Positions 12,040-35,493 of a DNA stretch of 64,000 nt are shown here, piece after piece. The DNA lies in contig NC_051088.1 in the NCBI RefSeq assembly GCF_901709675.1, forward strand, positions 23,750,193 to 23,814,192, given 5' to 3'. The position numbers were made by a program, and so were the translations under genes. How positions within the stretch are numbered: the stretch's first letter is position 1; each line of letters starts with the position of its first letter. Origin of the DNA: Syngnathus acus. Taxonomy: Eukaryota > Chordata > Actinopteri > Syngnathiformes > Syngnathidae. A model generated the notes under the pieces. That model had not been told where the DNA came from. It made no database searches and worked only from the letters and a program-made list of their open reading frames with translations.

Positions 12040-14579
12040 TATTTTGTCAACGTAGAATGTGTTTTGCATTTATCATGTCAGTCGGGGAGACGGTGGTGCC
12101 AAATAGAGGAGATGAGGGGAAAGCTGTGTCGGGAAATGTTCACCCTAACTCCGCTTTTGGATAAGATAACTGGAGATGTGCTATACTGTAGCAAATCGTG
12201 ACCCTGGGCCAATTTTTAAGACATAACTCTAAGTTTTTAAACAATGCACTTGGATTCATATGAGAAGGAACGGCAGCACTGGTTAGCGCGTCCATTCCTT
12301 TGTGGAGTTTGCATGTTCTCCCCTTGTGCCTGCGTTCGTTTCATCCAGCTGCTCCGGTTTCCTCCCACATTCCATGCGTAGTAGGCCAATTGACCACTTC
12401 AAAGTCCCACACACAGATTGAGTGGCTCTCAAAACAAGATGGATATGATAATGGAATGCATCTGGAACCTCGGGTCTTTAGGAAAAATGATGGCACTGGT
12501 TAATGCTAAGAGTCTTAGGCTGTCTTGTATTAAGTGGTTCAAAATTATTTGTCACATGGAAACTAGGAGTGAATGTACGGAAGCCAGGACTGAGGGCTGT
12601 CTCAGATAACAGTACTTGGCACGCAGTTGAATTGTTGATCAAATTCAAAAGGATTCAAAATTGAGTCCAGATTCCATATGCTCAAAAGAGAGTTTGGTTT
12701 GCGATTGCTGTATGAGGCGGCCATTTTGCATTCACGTAATAGCAGCATGTTTCTGAGATACTGTATGTTGGGATTTGTGAAACGATTTTATTTCTTTATT
12801 CCTATTACAATCGTACAAAAACAAGTGTAATCGCTTGTGTAGTTCCGATCATTTTCTCAAAGTTTGAAGGGTACCTAAGGGCTCAGCTGGCAAACATCAC
12901 ATGACCAAACCCAGACATCAGGTGAGGTCCTGTGATGTCATTTTCAGTTGACAGCTAGTGACAAAATGGCCACCGCCTGAGATGGATGAAAACAGGTGGA
13001 TTTTGCTGCATAATTCCAATTCCGCAAACGCAATATTAATCAGAATACCCTGTCAATACTAGTGGGAGCACATGTATTATTGTCAAGAAATCTTTTGACG
13101 CGACTTCCCTTTTAAATTATTGTTTTGTTGTTGCCTTTGGGCATTTCATTGGCTACTTGTGCTTTACTTGCTGATAAAAGTTGGCAAACAATTGGCTGTG
13201 CCCCGTGACTCTCATGAGTGTGAAAGCGTGGTCTCATGATGAGACTGGAATAGACAATTTTATAGTGACTTGAAGAAAAAGGCAAACCTTGGTGGGGAGG
13301 TCAACGCAATTGATACAAGGACTCCTTTAAGTGCATCATCTGCACAAGATCGGTCTTCGCTGGCTGCTGGTGGAGGCCTGTTTTGAAACAAGGAATGGAG
13401 AGAAGGAACAGCATAAATGGAAAGAAAGGAAAGGAAAAGAGCAAACGTTTGAAACGATAAGTGTCAAAAAGACATAGGCAAGCAGATTAGGTGACAAATT
13501 TTGCTGCTTATATTTTGGTCAATGTCTGTTATTCAAGGTGCATTAAAAGACAGAAATTGTAGATTTTTACGAAAAATTTGAGATGCAACGACTGGTAATC
13601 AGCTTCAAGTGCAGTACTGTACAGTAGTTCCTCCTCTACTTCAAACAATGGGATGTGTCATCTTTGTCGCCATCTATCGCCTACTTTATGACATTACAAC
13701 CACCACGCCAGGTGAAAAGGCTTGACCTGTCTTTTAGCGGCCATTCTACTAAAAAGCTAGCTTTAGCTGTGATACATTTATGAACAACTTGAATGTGGAA
13801 AATAAAGGAGAAGAATGCCAAAGTGGCCCTTGCTTCCATTTTTTCTTTGTATGAAGGCCTTGAAAGAAAACGTTTCGACACTGTTGATTTCAGGTCATAC
13901 ACTCGTCACAACATGGCACTTCAAGTTAACTCAGCAGATGTTACCAGCCGAGCGATGTCATCATGCTGAGAGGATTTGACTCCTAAAATAGGATTACACC
14001 ATTTGATGTTTTTCCTGATCAAAACTGCTTAAGCACTTTGATTAAAGACCAAAAAATATGAACTGTTATGAATATTTTTAGGCTATAGTTATATCACAGC
14101 AAAAGTGACATGGCGGAAAGATGGTGGAGCTATAGTTGAAGGCCAAGACAGCAACATATATTATTTATGGATAGCCACAAATAAAAAATGCGTGGGAATT
14201 AAAATGTTAGGTCGTGGAAAGGTGCACTCCAAAATTTGTTTGCTTACTGGACAGTATACACTCAAAAAAAGTACGTTATGTTTTTCAATACTCTTGTACT
14301 GTTTGATACAGACAAACTGGCAGTGATGGTTGGTCAGTAGAGGGCGCACTGGCAGTGGTCATCACGTTAAACACAGAGATAATAAAAATTAAAATATTTT
14401 GAAATATACGTAAGTGTATGTTATATAGAAGCAGGATAAAAAAATATTTGGATCATGATTAGTATGTCGAATTGTTTTGTTCATCTCTGTTGTCCGTATT
14501 AATGACGCACTTCCTTTCTGGAGCGCGCATGTTGACGCTTGTTAAAAGTTTGACGTGCAGTAGCTCTTCTTGGAGGCCA
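12040..14579. other. Intergenic DNA with a degraded SINE-like piece
   Basis: At 12290-12430 the string TGTGGAGTTTGCATGTTCTCC and later GGTTTCCTCCCACATTCCA match a body sequence common to fish tRNA-derived SINEs, recalled not searched. The rest shows no exon, RNA gene or long repeat that I can support. Confidence 0.55.
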
Positions 14580-14908
14580 CAGGTGTCAAACTCAAGGCGC
14601 GGGGGTCAGATACGGCCCGCCACATCATTTTATGTGGCCCGCGAAGACAAATTGTGCATCAAATTCGTGTGTCATTACTAGACTTGCAAATTGTCTTCAC
14701 TTTTAAGAATATATATATTTTTTTAAATATTTGACCAGTTTTTACTCATCTGATTTGAAAACGACTTATTTGTCAGTTTGTTTTGTAGCTTTTACTGTAT
14801 ATAATATGAGGAACTCATACATTTATTTGGCTTGACAGTCATCATGGCCCTCCGAAAGAAGCCATGACTACAACGCGGCCCGCGAAAAAAATGAGTTTGA
14901 CACCCCTG
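14580..14908. mobile_element. Non-autonomous hAT-like element, copy 1
   Basis: The left end CAGGTGTCAAACTCAAGG is mirrored by TGAGTTTGACACCCCTG on the right. The interior contains GATACGGCCCGCCACATC and ATGTGGCCCGCGAAGACAA. A second copy of the same family lies at about 21679-22005. No transposase frame. Confidence 0.8.
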
Positions 14909-15290
14909 TCTAGGCAATAAATAGGGCACAACATTCTAGCATGCCAGGATGACCCATGTCACAGCCCTGGGTTGATCCAGTCTGGAAATCCAGACTGTGT
15001 AACAGCAATTGAGAAGTGTTTAATGCCAAAGCCCAGACACACCCAGTGCACGTGTGTATTATTTTAAAATGATGATGATATGAATTAGGGGAGAATCCAC
15101 TTCTGTGTTTAATTCATTGACCTCACGTGCGCTCTTTCCGGTTGTTTAGATAAGATCCAGATGTTGTAAATTCCTTTCATCAGATGTTCAATGACCGGCA
15201 TGTATCCATAATGTTTTTTTCCCTCAAATAGCAGCTCACCAACAACATACCATGGTGTCAATAATGATGATTTTTCATCCCAAGGAGAAA
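14909..15290. other. Non-coding intergenic stretch
   Basis: No exon, repeat or structured RNA recognised. Confidence 0.35.
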
Positions 15291-15299
15291 CTTAATACC

Positions 15300-15485
15300 G
15301 TACAATCCTCCCATGCAGACTCCCCAATAAACTGACTAAACTTGAACCCCACCATCTATCTTAGACATGCTTACTGTCAAGATTAGTAACAAGATTTCAG
15401 GTGGCATCACTACACACATGGATGGGCACACCACAAGGATCCGTCCTCAGCCCCATCCTCTTCACACATTTGCAGAGGCTGGGTT
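15300..15485 (+). pseudogene. LINE reverse-transcriptase remnant
   Basis: From about 15388 an open stretch reads VTRFQVASLHTWMGTPQGS and then VLSPILFT. GTPQGSVLSPILF matches the conserved block of non-LTR retrotransposon reverse transcriptases that precedes the YADD catalytic motif. Just upstream, AATAAACTGACTAAACTTG resembles the usual NKLTKL-type sequence but is broken by stops and frame changes. No YADD motif follows, so this is a short, dead fragment. Confidence 0.65.
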
Positions 15486-16112
15486 CAAATACATTACATT
15501 TATTCCTTTACATGTACTCAAATAACTTTTGGGATATCTAAAACTATCCTAGAGAACAGTAAACAAATAGCGAACACGGATTTTCCAAGTTCTCGCACAA
15601 TAATTAACCTTGAATGACTTGCATATTCATTACAAGTGGACTGATTGCAATTTAATGACTATTTTCATCATGATGGGAACGACTGATTAGTCTTTAATGG
15701 GTATTTGAGAAATATTTTTTTTTGTTAAACATCCCCAAACTGGAATACAAATGAATTATTCATACTAACAGTCACATTGTTTCAGAATAGGTGGCCAAAA
15801 GATGATAAATGAGCCCAATGTGGTAATCATGTGTCATTCGAATAAACCAAGCACAGAAACTTGTCTTTGGGTTTCCTGCTTGGGGCTGAAGTCTTTATAG
15901 AACAATATCTCGAAAGAGTCATAAATCTTCCTTTTTATTAGAGTGCTGCCAATAATGAAAAACAGGGGAAAGCATTTTGACATGCTGCAGTCTTAAGACT
16001 TAAACGCTCAGTCCTGGTTTATAGACGTCTTGAAAATACATTTTGAATCCATGTGGCAAGCACATGTGCCTCATGAGTCACAAAAGGATCCGGGTTTCAA
16101 TCTCAAATTTAG

Positions 16113-16114
<2 letters not shown>

Positions 16115-16151
<37 letters not shown>
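16115..16151. repeat. GT microsatellite
   Basis: About eighteen uninterrupted GT units. Confidence 0.95.
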
Positions 16152-16152
<1 letters not shown>

Positions 16153-16608
16153 TTTAGCACATTCCAAACACTCACAGGCGTGAATGTCATTGTGAATGTT
16201 TGTGGCACAAATGGGCGACTTAAACGTTGGAGGGGCTCAGAAGGTTTTGTGCTTACCTGGATGTAAGCAAGTTTAGGAGGTGCGTGGTCCCCCAGTACCA
16301 CTGATAAAGAAAATTGTGGCCCCCTCCAGCAACAAAGTTTTGAATTCATGAACAAAAATCAAGTGCAAATTAAGTGGAACAATATTTACAATTGTTTGTA
16401 ATTTTTTTTTCTGTGAATTCAGGGATACCTTAATGCCGAAGGAGCCCGCAATAAATGAAAGATTTTTTGTTCTGCACCTGTCCACATTTTCGTCCTCTTT
16501 AGAACTGAGTCAAAGTGTCAGCTGTAATTTTACTGTTAAAACATCGGTGAGTTAGTTCCATTGGCAGCTACCGCAAACATTTAAAATGATCATAAACACA
16601 AAATGAGC

Positions 16609-16612
<4 letters not shown>

Positions 16613-16699
<87 letters not shown>

Positions 16700-16784
16700 T
16701 GTATATATTTTTTAAATTATATATATATATATAGCATATTTTATTATATATATTCTTATTTTATATATATATATATATATATAT
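16613..16784. repeat. AT microsatellite
   Basis: More than 35 uninterrupted AT units, a short ACACAC bridge, then further AT tracts. Confidence 0.95.
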
Positions 16785-18499
16785 TCTTTAAAAATTTGTT
16801 TTACCACTGCTGCATTTTCATGATCACTGACACCGCACTTTATAGTGATACACATTTTCTTACCCATTAAACATCTTTTTTAGGTGTGACATTGCGGTTA
16901 AATGTCTGCAAGCAGCCAGAGGAGCTGGACCATCATCTGAAAGCAGAGTCTACGTTTGATCACAAAAACAAAAAAAAAAAGTGGATTTCAGCCCAATGCT
17001 CCATGGCCTTAATCTGCAGGATTAGCGCATCGGAAACTTCACTGCCGTGTTTTTATTGTCTTTGTGCCGTCGCGTTCGTGTGAGTCAAAGGTCTTACATG
17101 GCTTGCTTATTGCAATTGTATGATTCTACGCCGCATGTGTTGCAAATGCCTCGGAAGCGGCACAGGTGGGCTCGATGGCATGAACGGCAACGTCCTGAGC
17201 CACATGTGCCGCAGACGAGATGCAGGCGAGTTAAGAGCTAAAGCGGCTTGGCCCAGTTGAACATGGATCTCGGGCTCTCTGCCAATCAAAGGCCAGCCAA
17301 TAACCCACTCTGGCTGACACGCTGAAGAGAAGCTTGGCCACACGCATGGTTGATGTACTTTACAGCTGTAAATTGTGTATACAGAACCCCGACCTTAGTG
17401 CTATCAAACCGCTTTAGAATAATTACTGCGCTGCAAAAACTCTTTGGCTTCGTACGTTCTTCTGGATGAATGCAAACAAAAACACAGACACACCCAAAAG
17501 TCTTCCCATGGATGAACGGTTGGATAGACGTGTCGGCAACATTTTTTATTTATTGGTCTACAAGGGTTTCATTCATCAACAGGGAAGTATTTTCTGGGAA
17601 AAACAATCTTTCTCTGGCAAGTTGTTGAGCTGAGCAGGAGTGAAAAGAAAATGAAAGATTAGACCTGTCGCCTGTTGTACTCTTTCAATGGAATGCTGCA
17701 ACAATCAAGATGCTCAAACATGCTTCTGTGATGATAGCGTTACATTGCACCCTTCTAATTGGAAAACAGCCAAGTGTGTGGAAGGCGAGATGAAGTCACA
17801 AAAACACAGTCCGTTCAATGGTAGCAAGTTGTTCCACTCCAGTCCTGTAGGCGGCAGCGATGCTATTGCAACTCTAAGCAAAGCCGAGTTTTTTTCAACG
17901 ATAAAGATTAGAGGCGGAAACAATTAAATGATTCAAATAAAACATTTGCTTCTATTTTGGAAAACAACCACAATGTTTGCCTATTTTCTCATTTGAGTCA
18001 TTCATAATTTGTTGGCGCATTTTTTGCATTGCAAATTTGAGATTGTCATGTTTCTGAATAAAGGGGTGGAAATTAAAATGTGTTTTTTTTTATTCAATTC
18101 AGCGATGAGTCGACAAACTCAATAACAGCTACAAGCTGATTAACAATACTGTCCAGTTTTAGGAAATTTTTTTTTCCTGTGCCGCTCTATTTTAATCAGT
18201 TATGATAAATTGATGACCAATTTTAGCACTTTTCCCACTGGAGTTGTTCCCGTGAATCAGCTTTGCGTTCATGTTGTCACAGAGGAGCAGGAGGACTTAG
18301 TAACATAGAGAACGTCAGGAGGGACCGAGGTGGGTCATTGGGGATAATGGCAATGTGGACATCTGCCAAAACTAAGAGATCATCTGACCACAGCAGCAAT
18401 GGCTGCAATGTGACGTAACACACACATGCTCATGGGGCGAAGGCTTTGGGTTTTCATCTTTCCTCCATCTAACGTGTGTTTTCAAGAGATCTTGAGCAT

Positions 18500-19206
18500 C
18501 ATTTTCCCTGGAGCTTCACAGGTTCCTCTTCCACACCTTGTGCTCCTCTAGCTTCCGTTTGAAGTTGCCTTGTCGGGTTTAGGCCTGGAGACCTGCTTGG
18601 CCAGTCCATCACCATTCTTCTCAGTTTCTTTAGGAGGGCAGTGCGTGGTCGTTGTTGTTGACACAGAAGGAGCAAGACTTTTTGGAGTTATACAAGCACT
18701 GCAGCCTGCAGCACTTCCCACAGACAATCGGTCAGGGCCGTGCACGGAAATATGAAGAGAGAGATTTGAGGTGGGGGTCAAAATAACTAATGAAAAGGAT
18801 GCATAACAAGTGATGTAGCAGGGAGGGGGGGGGGGATCTTTTCTTCCCTTTGAAAAGACATCAAAAGCAAAGTCTAATCTCGGGAGGCGGCGCGCTGTCG
18901 TCTGATGCGGCTCTCTTTGCATCCCGTCCTCATGGTGACATGGATGACGGTGCGTGAGCGAGCCAAAAGAGAGGACGGGAGGGAGAGGGATAATACCTTG
19001 TGAATGCATGAATGTAGTGCTTGGGCTTAAAGTGACTTGAGGGCGAGTGGCACACGGGAACAGGGAGAGCGCATGTGTCATCAAGCCGGTCAACTCGCCC
19101 CCGTTGACTCCCGCTGCCCCTCAATTGTCCTGCTGAACAGCATCAAGCAAGTCCGAGGGGATACAAAGCCGTTCTTTAGGACTGAGACGTGTGCCACGGA
19201 AAGAAG
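18500..19206 (+). promoter_or_regulatory. Probable slc12a5 promoter and 5' UTR
   Basis: A stretch richer in G and C than its surroundings ends at the slc12a5 start codon. A minus-strand open frame of 181 codons (18548-19093) has no recognisable domain and is more likely a by-product of composition. No second upstream first exon of the KCC2a type was recognised. Confidence 0.4.
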
Positions 19207-30886
<11,680 letters not shown>

Positions 30887-31411
30887 ACATCCCGAATATA
30901 TTTTCCTCGAGTTCTGCCCTCGCAAAACTTTCCTCAAGGATGAAGCGTGCGGGCGGCAATTTCTTTACTGCTTCCGTTCCCATTCCTCAACGACGAATGT
31001 TTGGTCTTTTCTCATTCTCCGATACAATCGTGTTGTTTGAATGTTTTCAATATTTATTCATCTAAAAATGCTTCTTCCTTTTTGTTGTCTTGAAAGGTTT
31101 GTATGGCGGCACACAAGTCACATGACAATAGACACGTGAACTTCGTAGTCATTTATATAGTCGAGAGTTGGCAAGCGGTCAGACAGCATTGTAAATACAG
31201 ATAAAACCTGACACACTGATTAAAAATCAACAGTCGACAATATTAATAATGTCGTATTATCTGAAGGAAGGTCATTTTTGGTAAACTTTGAGCTTGCGAT
31301 ATCAGAATGTTGCATCACATTGCCGTGTGTGTGTGTGTGTGCGTGTGTGTGTGGGTGTGTGCCCAAGTGAGAGAGAGAGAAAACCCGTTGTGTACAGAAA
31401 AGTAAATTGTA

Positions 31412-31417
31412 AATAAA
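31412..31417 (+). terminator. Probable poly(A) signal for slc12a5
   Basis: AATAAATAAATA lies about 530 bases after the stop and 600 bases before the Rh gene. Confidence 0.55.
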
Positions 31418-31886
31418 TAAATACGTCATGTTAGACTTAGAAATACAAAACTGAGTGTGTGTCAATTTTTTTTGTGTTATTGTATTTAATTAACAGTTAG
31501 TGAGTTAAAGATGAAGGAAAGGAGTAGAGTCCTTAGATTACTGTGAAAAAAAAAAAGAAAAGTCTGTTTAATGTACAGACGTATTGATTTTTTTTCTTTT
31601 TTTATTGAATTTGACTTTTTTCTTCGTATTGAATTTGACTTCAACCGATTAGGTTCAAATGGGGTCAAATCAATTCCGTGATACAAAGTGGGAATTTTGT
31701 TAAATTCAGAGTTTGTAATAAAAAACTACTGGGTTAAAAATGTAACTAACCCAATAATTTAAATGTCCCAACTTTGGGTTGTATTGCAAAAGAAAAAAAT
31801 GAAAATTTTTAGGATGTTTTTTACCTTTTTTTCTTTTTTTTTGCACAAAGTGGGTTGTTTCAAGAGTGAAGAAATCTCCATAAACA

Positions 31887-32020
31887 AGCGTGAAAAACGT
31901 GCAGCCATTTTTATTAGAGGGAGTCAAAGTTCAAACTACTGAATAACTGCACTTGTTTGAGCAGGTGCCGACTTGAACGTTGTCCTCTCTTATCTGCGCT
32001 GACGATCATCCCGGCTTAAA
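31887..32020 (+). promoter_or_regulatory. 5' flank of the Rh gene
   Basis: A pyrimidine-poor but plausible acceptor (TTTGAGCAG at about 31958-31966) sits 54 bases before the start codon, so the transcript may have a spliced non-coding 5' exon. No TATA box was seen. Confidence 0.3.
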
Positions 32021-33484
32021 ATGAAAGACGCGTCATTTGATCGAAGACCTCCGACGATGAAAGCGACGGGCGCCAGCAGCCTGCGCTTCAGGCTGCCCGT
32101 GTTTGTTTTTGCTGCCGAGGCGATGATGGTGGGCCTGTTTGCCGCTTTTGTCACCTACGACCCCCACGCCGATGCCAGATTTCAAAACAACCAAACCAAG
32201 CCCATGGACAACGCATTATACAAGGATTATCCTTTTTTCGCCGACATACAGGTGATGATATTCCTGGGCTTCGGATGCCTGCTGGCCTTTTTCCGACTTT
32301 ATGGATTCGGCGGGATGGTTTTCAACTTTCTGGTGGCTACGTTTTCCATCCAATGGGCCATTCTGGTGCAGGGCTACTTCCAGTTCAGCCACGACGGGAA
32401 GATCCAACTTGGCGTGATCAACCTCATCAATGCGGAGTTTGCCTGCGCGGTGGTACTCATCTCCTTCGGGGCAGTTTTGGGGAAGACCAGCCCGCTGCAG
32501 CTGCTGGTCATGGCTCTGCTGGAGGTGCCGGTATTTGCCGTCACCGAATGGGCGGTGCTAAAGTATCTGAAGATAAACGACGCTGGGGGCTCCATCCTGA
32601 TTCATCTCTTTGCTTGTTATTTTGGCTTGGGGGTCACCTTTGTGCTGTACAGACCACGCCTCAACGAAGGTCACGCCAAGGAGAACACCAGCTATCAGTC
32701 GGACATCTTGTCTCTGATGGGCACCTTGTTCCTCTGGGTCTTCTGGCCCTCGTTCAACTCGGCGTTGACCCCGAAAGGCGACGACCAGCACAGGGCCGTC
32801 CTCCACACCTTCATCGGCCTCTGTTCCTCCACCATCACGGCCTTTGCGCTCTCTGCGCTCCTCAACAAAAAGGGGAAACTCAGCATGGCCGACATCCAGA
32901 ACGTGACCTTGGCCGGAGGGGTGACAGTCGGGGCGTCCGTCGATATGATGATTTCGCCCGCAGGAGCGTACGTCCTGGGAATGCTGGGTAGCATCGCGTG
33001 CATGCTAGGCTACAAGTACCTGAGCCCCCTCTTGGCACGACGCTTCCGAATCCAGGACCAATGTGGAATTCATAATTTACACGGTCTAACGGGACTCATA
33101 TCTTGCGCCGCTGGTATTTTTGCAATAATGATGGCGAGCGAGGAAGTCTACGGGCCGAGTTTGTATGACACTTTTAAGCACAGAGCCCCAAAGGAGGGGG
33201 ACCCCAAGTTGCTTGAGCTCCAGGCATTAATTCCTGGTCTGCAGCCAGGTTTGGGTCGCAGCGCTCAGGAACAGGCTCTCTTCCAGGTGGCAGCCATCTT
33301 CTCCACTGTAGCAGCGGCAGCCATCGGAGGCATAATCACAGGCCTAGTCTTGAAAATTCCTTACCTCAGCTCACCTTCGGATGATTTATGTTTTGATGAC
33401 AGAGTATATTTTGATGTGCCGCTTTACTGTTACTCACCACTTAAACTCAGTAAAGACACAGATAAAGAGGAAACTGTTGCCTAA
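32021..33484 (+). CDS. Rh-family ammonia/ammonium channel, intronless (Rhcg-like)
   Basis: Rh glycoproteins conduct ammonia across plasma membranes; in fish they serve gill, skin and red-cell ammonia transport. The uninterrupted 487-codon frame carries the family signatures: NQT sequon at residue 57, LINAEF, ISFGAVLGKTSPLQLL, KINDAGGS with Asp187, the paired pore histidines His195 (ILIHLFACYFGLG) and His354 (GIHNLHGL), GTLFLWVFWPSFNSA, IQNVTLAGG and the C-terminal GLVLKIP...SPSDDLCFDDRVYF. About eleven or twelve hydrophobic segments are visible. The length equals that of RhCG/RhAG. Best resemblance is to RhCG in QSDILSLMGTLFLW and HNLHG, but it is divergent, and it could be one of the additional fish Rh paralogues. 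The start at 32021 is the first ATG; an alternative in-frame ATG is at 32057. Vertebrate Rh genes normally have about ten exons, so the lack of introns in an intact frame suggests an old functional retrogene. Confidence 0.92.
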   Translation: MKDASFDRRPPTMKATGASSLRFRLPVFVFAAEAMMVGLFAAFVTYDPHADARFQNNQTKPMDNALYKDYPFFADIQVMIFLGFGCLLAFFRLYGFGGMVFNFLVATFSIQWAILVQGYFQFSHDGKIQLGVINLINAEFACAVVLISFGAVLGKTSPLQLLVMALLEVPVFAVTEWAVLKYLKINDAGGSILIHLFACYFGLGVTFVLYRPRLNEGHAKENTSYQSDILSLMGTLFLWVFWPSFNSALTPKGDDQHRAVLHTFIGLCSSTITAFALSALLNKKGKLSMADIQNVTLAGGVTVGASVDMMISPAGAYVLGMLGSIACMLGYKYLSPLLARRFRIQDQCGIHNLHGLTGLISCAAGIFAIMMASEEVYGPSLYDTFKHRAPKEGDPKLLELQALIPGLQPGLGRSAQEQALFQVAAIFSTVAAAAIGGIITGLVLKIPYLSSPSDDLCFDDRVYFDVPLYCYSPLKLSKDTDKEETVA

Positions 33485-33622
33485 CATGCAGTACTGTTAT
33501 TGTGGAAATAATGATAAAGAATTTGTAAGTGTGCAAAAAAAATAATGTTAGGGCATGAATATATATATATATATTGCCGTAATAATGTAATATTTATTTT
33601 CAGAGTCATGCTAATGTTTTAA

Positions 33623-33628
33623 AATAAA
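33623..33628 (+). terminator. Poly(A) signal for the Rh gene
   Basis: AATAAA located 139 bases after the stop codon. Confidence 0.65.
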
Positions 33629-33908
33629 TTTGAGACAATTATGCGTAGGAGTATTATGTTTGTCGTAGCGAATGCTTCCTTAATGCGATTATGAAGGAGT
33701 AAAACAAGAAGCATTTGGGCCAGATTGTAGTTATTTGTTCAGTTGCTTAGATTTACATAATTACCCCCCAGAATTTGATTGGTTTCGTTTAAAGAACAAA
33801 ACAAAATTTTTCATCAAAAGTCACGGAAATAGCAGCTTTAGCAGCCAAGTGGAACTTGTATATGAGGCCAATTATTAACGAACATGCTCGCTCTTAACTG
33901 CTTACTGT

Positions 33909-33997
33909 CAGCATTTCTGAGGAATTGATGATATTGATGATATTTAATTAAATATCATCAATTAAGTATCAGCAATTATCAATTCCTCAGAAATGCT
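33909..33997. repeat. Near-perfect palindrome
   Basis: AGCATTTCTGAGGAATTGAT at the left is mirrored by ATCAATTCCTCAGAAATGCT at the right, with further inner pairing of TTGATGATATT and AATATCATCAA around a TAATTA centre. The transcript of either strand would fold into a long hairpin. Confidence 0.85.
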
Positions 33998-33999
33998 CG

Positions 34000-34545
34000 T
34001 CCTACTTGTGCAAAATGATATTCCAAAATGTGTCTCAATAGTTCCATCAAGTAACCATCCTAACGCAAGCTTGCCAGTTAATAGACACAATAGTGACATC
34101 TAGTGGCCAACATCTGTATAGCTGCAGTATAGGTACAAGGAACTGTCCGTCTGTATAATCATTCCCCGTGACCATTCCAAGACCAACAGGTGCATGTTTT
34201 GTGCAAAACACTGGCACTTCTTAGAAATGTCTCAAGACCCATTAAAACGATACTTTGGTGGCTGTTTACAGTCTTAAAGTCCAACACTTATGACAGCACG
34301 TGAGTGCGTGCGTGCGTGCGCGTGTGTGTGACCAAAAATAAATAAAAAGAGGCAGAAAACAACATCCAGGCAATTCTCACAAATGTTCATTCGGGCCGGA
34401 TCTTAAACACAATTGGGGAATATTTTATCGCTGTCAAATTTCAAAACAGGTCATATTTGACCCGATTAATCGAGATACGTTGATTGTGGCAATATTTATT
34501 TTATATTTTATATATATATATTTCGTTTTAGAAAAGAGCCGCTGC
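34000..34545. other. Non-coding spacer
   Basis: Contains a short GTGCGTGCGTGCGTGCGCGT run near 34302. No exon or RNA gene recognised. Confidence 0.35.
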
Positions 34546-34547
34546 TA

Positions 34548-34679
34548 AATGAACGAACGAACGTATGAATGAACGAACGAATGAATGAATAAATGGGTGG
34601 ATGAACGAACGAACGAACGAACGAACGAATGAATGAATGAATGAATGAATGAATGAATGAATGAATGAATGAATGAATG
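34548..34679. repeat. GAAC/GAAT tetranucleotide minisatellite
   Basis: About 30 tetranucleotide units of GAAC and GAAT type with interruptions, ending in a long uniform GAAT run. Confidence 0.95.
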
Positions 34680-35493
34680 CAGCACCCCATTGACAAATGT
34701 GACGTGTGAGGCAAAAACGCAGTCCTATCCGGTAGGTGGCGGTAATGCACCAAACGTTGATTTACCAAGCGCCAAATAAACTAAAAACAAGGCGAAGAAG
34801 AAGCACGACGCTTAATGCTGAATAGGCCACGACCGTGCCTGTCTTCTCGTTTTTTTCTTTCGTGTACTAAACCCAAAAAAAAGTCGTCTTACGTAAGGCA
34901 TTCAATGAAATTATTTATGCCACTTTTAGTGGGATCTATCGAAGAGGAGCTACCCAGAAGATCATCTACAGCGGGACGCTGGCGTTGATATTTTGACTTT
35001 TCCTCTCATTTTCACCAATTCCACACGGTAACGTCATTGTCTGCTAAGCGAGCTAGCCAACAGCAGTTAGCTTCCTGTTTTTTTTTTAATGAGCATCTAG
35101 AAACCGTGGAATTTTGTAAGCATTTACGCTAGCTGTGTTGCTTTTATCGCAATATACCTACGCGTACGTTTATTTACATTGGTGTCGATATCCAGTTGTA
35201 GACCAAAGCGAGGTCGTTGTCACAACGGGCCCCAAGCAGCTAATTAGCGTTAGCATCTAGCTACAACCGCCATTGAGCCTCTCTCGAATTTGTAGCATGT
35301 GTTCGGCGACGCATGCTCAACGTTCGTGTTTACTAAATTGATATACATCGTTTAACGTTAAGCGCCACACCCTGGTGTGGACTTTTTCGGCGTCTACAAG
35401 GCCTTAAACCTTCCATCTAGTGTGCAATATTAAATTAGTTGTGGTGCATGTGTGCAAACGAGTAAACAAGCTTACTCTGATTGTAGGATCGAC

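Larger units (their letters stand above)
15486..18500. other. Intergenic DNA with microsatellites
   Basis: Contains a GT repeat at about 16115-16151 and an AT repeat from about 16613 to 16690 with a second AT block to about 16784. Open frames here are short and have no family resemblance. No exon called. Confidence 0.5.

Noticed and set aside
18660-18720. RE1/NRSF-like site near CTGCAGCACTTCCCACAGAC in the slc12a5 promoter
   Set aside because: Mammalian KCC2 genes have RE1 sites, but the match here is too loose to call without a matrix score.
18548-19093. 181-codon minus-strand frame upstream of slc12a5
   Set aside because: No domain, low-complexity Thr/Pro/Ser content, lies in the GC-richer slc12a5 promoter region and has no flanking gene structure.
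32275-32991. 238-codon frame overlapping the Rh gene
   Set aside because: Shadow frame of the Rh coding sequence; high GC third positions create long alternative frames.
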